From: Bdellovibrionales bacterium
GTDB lineage: Bacteria > Bdellovibrionota > Bdellovibrionia > Bdellovibrionales > UBA1609
DNA: 64,000 nt
Assembly (NCBI GenBank): GCA_027459485.1
Contig: DAIDIG010000009.1
Span: 1-64,000, forward strand
Reading direction: 5' to 3'
Shown: positions 61,729-64,000 of the stretch, in pieces
Layout of the letters: every line of letters begins with the position of its first letter
Numbering within the stretch: the stretch's first letter is position 1
Program-made: the position numbers and the translations under genes
The notes under the pieces: generated by a model
Database searches by the model: none
Seen by the model: the letters and a program-made list of their open reading frames with translations, nothing else
What the model was told of the DNA's origin: nothing

Positions 61729-63045
61729 ATGAATAAAATGAAATATCGACCATTCGTCGCGTTTGTCTGTGCATTCTCGATAGTATTTCAAGTTTCGGCC
61801 GCGGCTATCCCGCGCGAAAACACCCCATCATCGGTTGAAGAAAGTGCGCGTCAACTTCAGAGCGAGTTGACTGAAACGCTTGGGCGGCAAGGTACGCAAT
61901 CGCTGATGCTTTTTTTGCGTCAGAAAGCTGAAAGTGGAATGGCCCTTGCGTCTTTACGTCACTATTTTTTTGATCAGAATCACGGGCAGCCTGTTATCAT
62001 TAACGAGGCGATCCCCGAAAAGGCGCAGCCAATGATTCGATTTGTAAATACTCAACTGCGGCTTTCGGGTGTAGATTTCATTCAGTTTCGCGGTGTGATT
62101 GACAGAACTTTAAAGCTCAACGAACCCCTGCCGAGCCAAGCGCGGCTTTATCGTAAATGGGTGAAATTTCGGACGTTGACCTTTCCGTTATTGGGAGCTG
62201 CATCCGGCATTTTTCAGGCCGGTGTTGTCCAACTTTCGAACTCGGTAGCCAAGACGGCATCGGCGGTCGCGCAAGCGCTCGCGGTTTTCGGTCTTGAAGT
62301 GAACTTTTCGGTTTTTAGTAAAAAATGGAACATATTGTGGAGTGATGAGCATCCGATGATTCCCTACCGCGTGAGTCTACCAGCGCGGGACGCTTCGTGC
62401 GTGGCCCGATTGCTTGGACGACTTCTCGATGCTACTCGCGGAGTTACGCGCGCTGATATGTGGAATTTTTTGGTTAATGTTGCTTACACGGGCGTTCTGA
62501 TCAGCTTAAGCAACGCGGCCCTTGGGCATTTCGGCATTTCACACCCCGGTGCTTTTGCGTCGGTCGGCAAATCACTAGTTATTGGGTCATCAGGATTTTT
62601 GGCCTTTGGGCTGTCGCAAGTGGCACTCGGCAAAGCATTCGCGCGGGGTGAACTTTCGGAGCTCTTGCGTTTTCAACTTGAAACTCTGATCGTGGGTTGG
62701 GGCGCCTTCTGGCGAAACGTCGGGTCAGCTCCTCATATGGGAGTCGTCGGTACTGTCATGCTCTATTCATTAGCTTTGATTGTAACGGCGCCGCTGTTAG
62801 CGAAGACGTTTTTGGCGGGCCGGTACGCACAAAAGACGGCGCGACTTTTCGCAGTGAATGATGAAACCGCTCGATCAGGCGAGAGCCCGTGCTCTGAACT
62901 GTTAAAAATGAAAAATCAAGATTGGCTCGGAGATTTTTACGGATTAGCCCCGTTTTCAAAACAAAAACAAGTCGGGTTATTTCTCAAGCAGACGCTTCAA
63001 AACGTGAAATCCACATTTGCTGGGCAAAAATTCGGATTGCAATAA
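61729..63045 (+). CDS. exported/membrane hypothetical protein
   Basis: From the ATG at 61729 a signal-type helix (MKYRPFVAFVCAFSIVFQVSAAA) is followed by a soluble helical part and then about four membrane segments (NFLVNVAYTGVLISLSNAAL, GKSLVIGSSGFLAFGLSQVA, GVVGTVMLYSLALIVTAPLL). No family is recognised. Its end overlaps the end of the NuoL-like gene by 62 bases in the opposite direction. Confidence 0.6.
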   Translation: MNKMKYRPFVAFVCAFSIVFQVSAAAIPRENTPSSVEESARQLQSELTETLGRQGTQSLMLFLRQKAESGMALASLRHYFFDQNHGQPVIINEAIPEKAQPMIRFVNTQLRLSGVDFIQFRGVIDRTLKLNEPLPSQARLYRKWVKFRTLTFPLLGAASGIFQAGVVQLSNSVAKTASAVAQALAVFGLEVNFSVFSKKWNILWSDEHPMIPYRVSLPARDASCVARLLGRLLDATRGVTRADMWNFLVNVAYTGVLISLSNAALGHFGISHPGAFASVGKSLVIGSSGFLAFGLSQVALGKAFARGELSELLRFQLETLIVGWGAFWRNVGSAPHMGVVGTVMLYSLALIVTAPLLAKTFLAGRYAQKTARLFAVNDETARSGESPCSELLKMKNQDWLGDFYGLAPFSKQKQVGLFLKQTLQNVKSTFAGQKFGLQ

Positions 63046-64000
63046 AACCATTGAGTGCAAAAATGCATGATAGCAAAAATGCGTAGGTCGAGTGAATTTG
63101 AAATGCTCGCCTCAACAGCATATCCTCGCCAAAAAATGTCGGTAAAAGCGAGAAGCCGGATAAACCTAAGACGCCGATCAGCCCCAATGAGGTGGCAATA
63201 CGCAAAGACGAGATTTTGCCATTGAGCCCGAGAATTGCGAGAATTGAAACTACACCAATTGTGATTGCATAAAATAGGGCCGGAGTGTGGGTGTGAGTGC
63301 GGGTGCCCACCCAAACCGAAAGTGAAATCAGTAGCGCTGAGATGAACAGCCAAGCAATCGATCGTCCTGAGCGCTTTATCGACTCGAGAGACAAAACAGA
63401 TGAGAGGCCGGCAAGACCAATGACAATATAAGCGCTCGCGATGGCATGGCCCGCTTGGGCGAAACTGATGGCGATCGCAATTAAGACGGCGGCACTTACA
63501 ATAAAATTCAATTTTTTGGCGGGCAGTCGTTCTGTCAATTTACGAAGCGGTCGCCAAAACAAAAAGCGAAGCCCATCTTCGAGATAGCCCTCTGAAATGG
63601 AAAAAACAAACAAAGTTGACCGGCCTTCACGGGTGAGAAGCCTTTGAAAAAGGGAGTGTTCTTCAGAAGTGGTCGTTTGGCCGGAGGCCGTTTGACGACG
63701 CAAAAGATAAGCGACGGCAGATGGAGATACGAGCAACTGATAGCAGCGAAAAAGTGCGTTGCTTATCATGTGAATGAGGGCGAGCGTCTGCAAGCCGGCC
63801 GCGATTTCGACAAAAATGATGCCAACCTGAGCGGCCGAGGCATATCCGACTTGCCCTTTAATTGTGTGCTGGGTACGACTGAAAAGTGAGCAAAGAATAG
63901 CCGTTGTGATACCGACAAGGCCGATAGCCAAGTGAACCGCCAAACTGCCGCTCCAAATTGCGTATGTCTTCAAAAGAAGATATGCGCCGGCGTTGACGGA
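62984..64000 (-). CDS. NuoL/DabB-like proton-channel subunit, partial
   Basis: The frame is open to the right edge, so the N-terminus is outside. The visible part has about nine membrane helices with VNAGAYLLLKTYAIWS, TIKGQVGYASAAQVGIIFVEI and LQTLALIHMISNALFRCYQLL, matching the antiporter-like core of NuoL and of DabB-type inorganic-carbon transport subunits. Two lysines and two histidines needed for proton transfer are in the region. A complex I or a Dab-type transporter would be told apart by the neighbouring gene, which is not in the window. Confidence 0.8.
   Translation of the reverse strand, partial: SVNAGAYLLLKTYAIWSGSLAVHLAIGLVGITTAILCSLFSRTQHTIKGQVGYASAAQVGIIFVEIAAGLQTLALIHMISNALFRCYQLLVSPSAVAYLLRRQTASGQTTTSEEHSLFQRLLTREGRSTLFVFSISEGYLEDGLRFLFWRPLRKLTERLPAKKLNFIVSAAVLIAIAISFAQAGHAIASAYIVIGLAGLSSVLSLESIKRSGRSIAWLFISALLISLSVWVGTRTHTHTPALFYAITIGVVSILAILGLNGKISSLRIATSLGLIGVLGLSGFSLLPTFFGEDMLLRRAFQIHSTYAFLLSCIFALNGFIAIRIFAQQMWISRFEASA

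Overview
The window looks like chromosome of a Gram-negative bacterium related to Bdellovibrio (Bdellovibrionota). The strongest pointer is a long operon (22638 down to 12067) that combines a TolQ/TolR motor, an AgmX/PglI-type protein, TPR proteins and an outer-membrane barrel. That combination is known from Myxococcus gliding machines and from Bdellovibrio. Many lipoproteins with clear lipoboxes, a type IV prepilin-like protein, two TolC-type channels and an RND pump also fit a Gram-negative envelope. This assignment is an inference; no rRNA or species marker is present.

Layout. 1-2.6 kb: end of an SBBP beta-propeller gene, an internally deleted IS3-type element with both terminal repeats, a MazG-like gene, an array of palindromes and tRNA-Thr(CGT). 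2.7-8.4 kb: ordinary single genes (secreted protein, zinc phospholipase-like protein, AcuI reductase, lipoprotein, nitroreductase, dienelactone hydrolase, basic secreted protein). 8.5-22.6 kb: minus-strand gliding/Tol-like machine (ten tightly coupled genes), followed by a TolC-lipoprotein group of three.

23.0-39.9 kb: a probable 16.8-kb integrative island at the 3' end of tRNA-Ala(CGC). A degenerate copy of the tRNA end lies at 39851-39879. The island has a large serine recombinase whose last codons lie inside the tRNA, a primase-helicase, a divergent control region with 9-bp-spaced TGATAC repeats, and a compact rightward operon: resolvase, two related Cro/CI-like regulators, two related PD-(D/E)XK-like proteins, a ribbon-helix-helix protein, two secreted proteins and a secreted PLD nuclease. 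It also carries a GIY-YIG protein with six tandem repeats and unrecognised cargo. No relaxase, type IV secretion, capsid or tail gene is visible.

39.9-64 kb: an RCC1-repeat gene remnant, a second SBBP lipoprotein, surface/pilin-like proteins, a TauE/SafE exporter, a TolC-MFP-RND efflux operon, an L,D-transpeptidase-like protein, and a two-gene operon joining an ethylene-receptor-like hybrid histidine kinase to Lon protease. Then come a CBS protein, a GH15 glycosidase and a NuoL/DabB-like proton-channel gene cut by the window edge.

Most notable: the ethylene-binding-type sensor kinase with every known copper/ethylene-site residue at matching spacing, the divergent TolR subunit and CxxCH motif inside the gliding-type operon, the island control region with a predicted leaderless resolvase transcript, and the duplicated regulator/endonuclease module.
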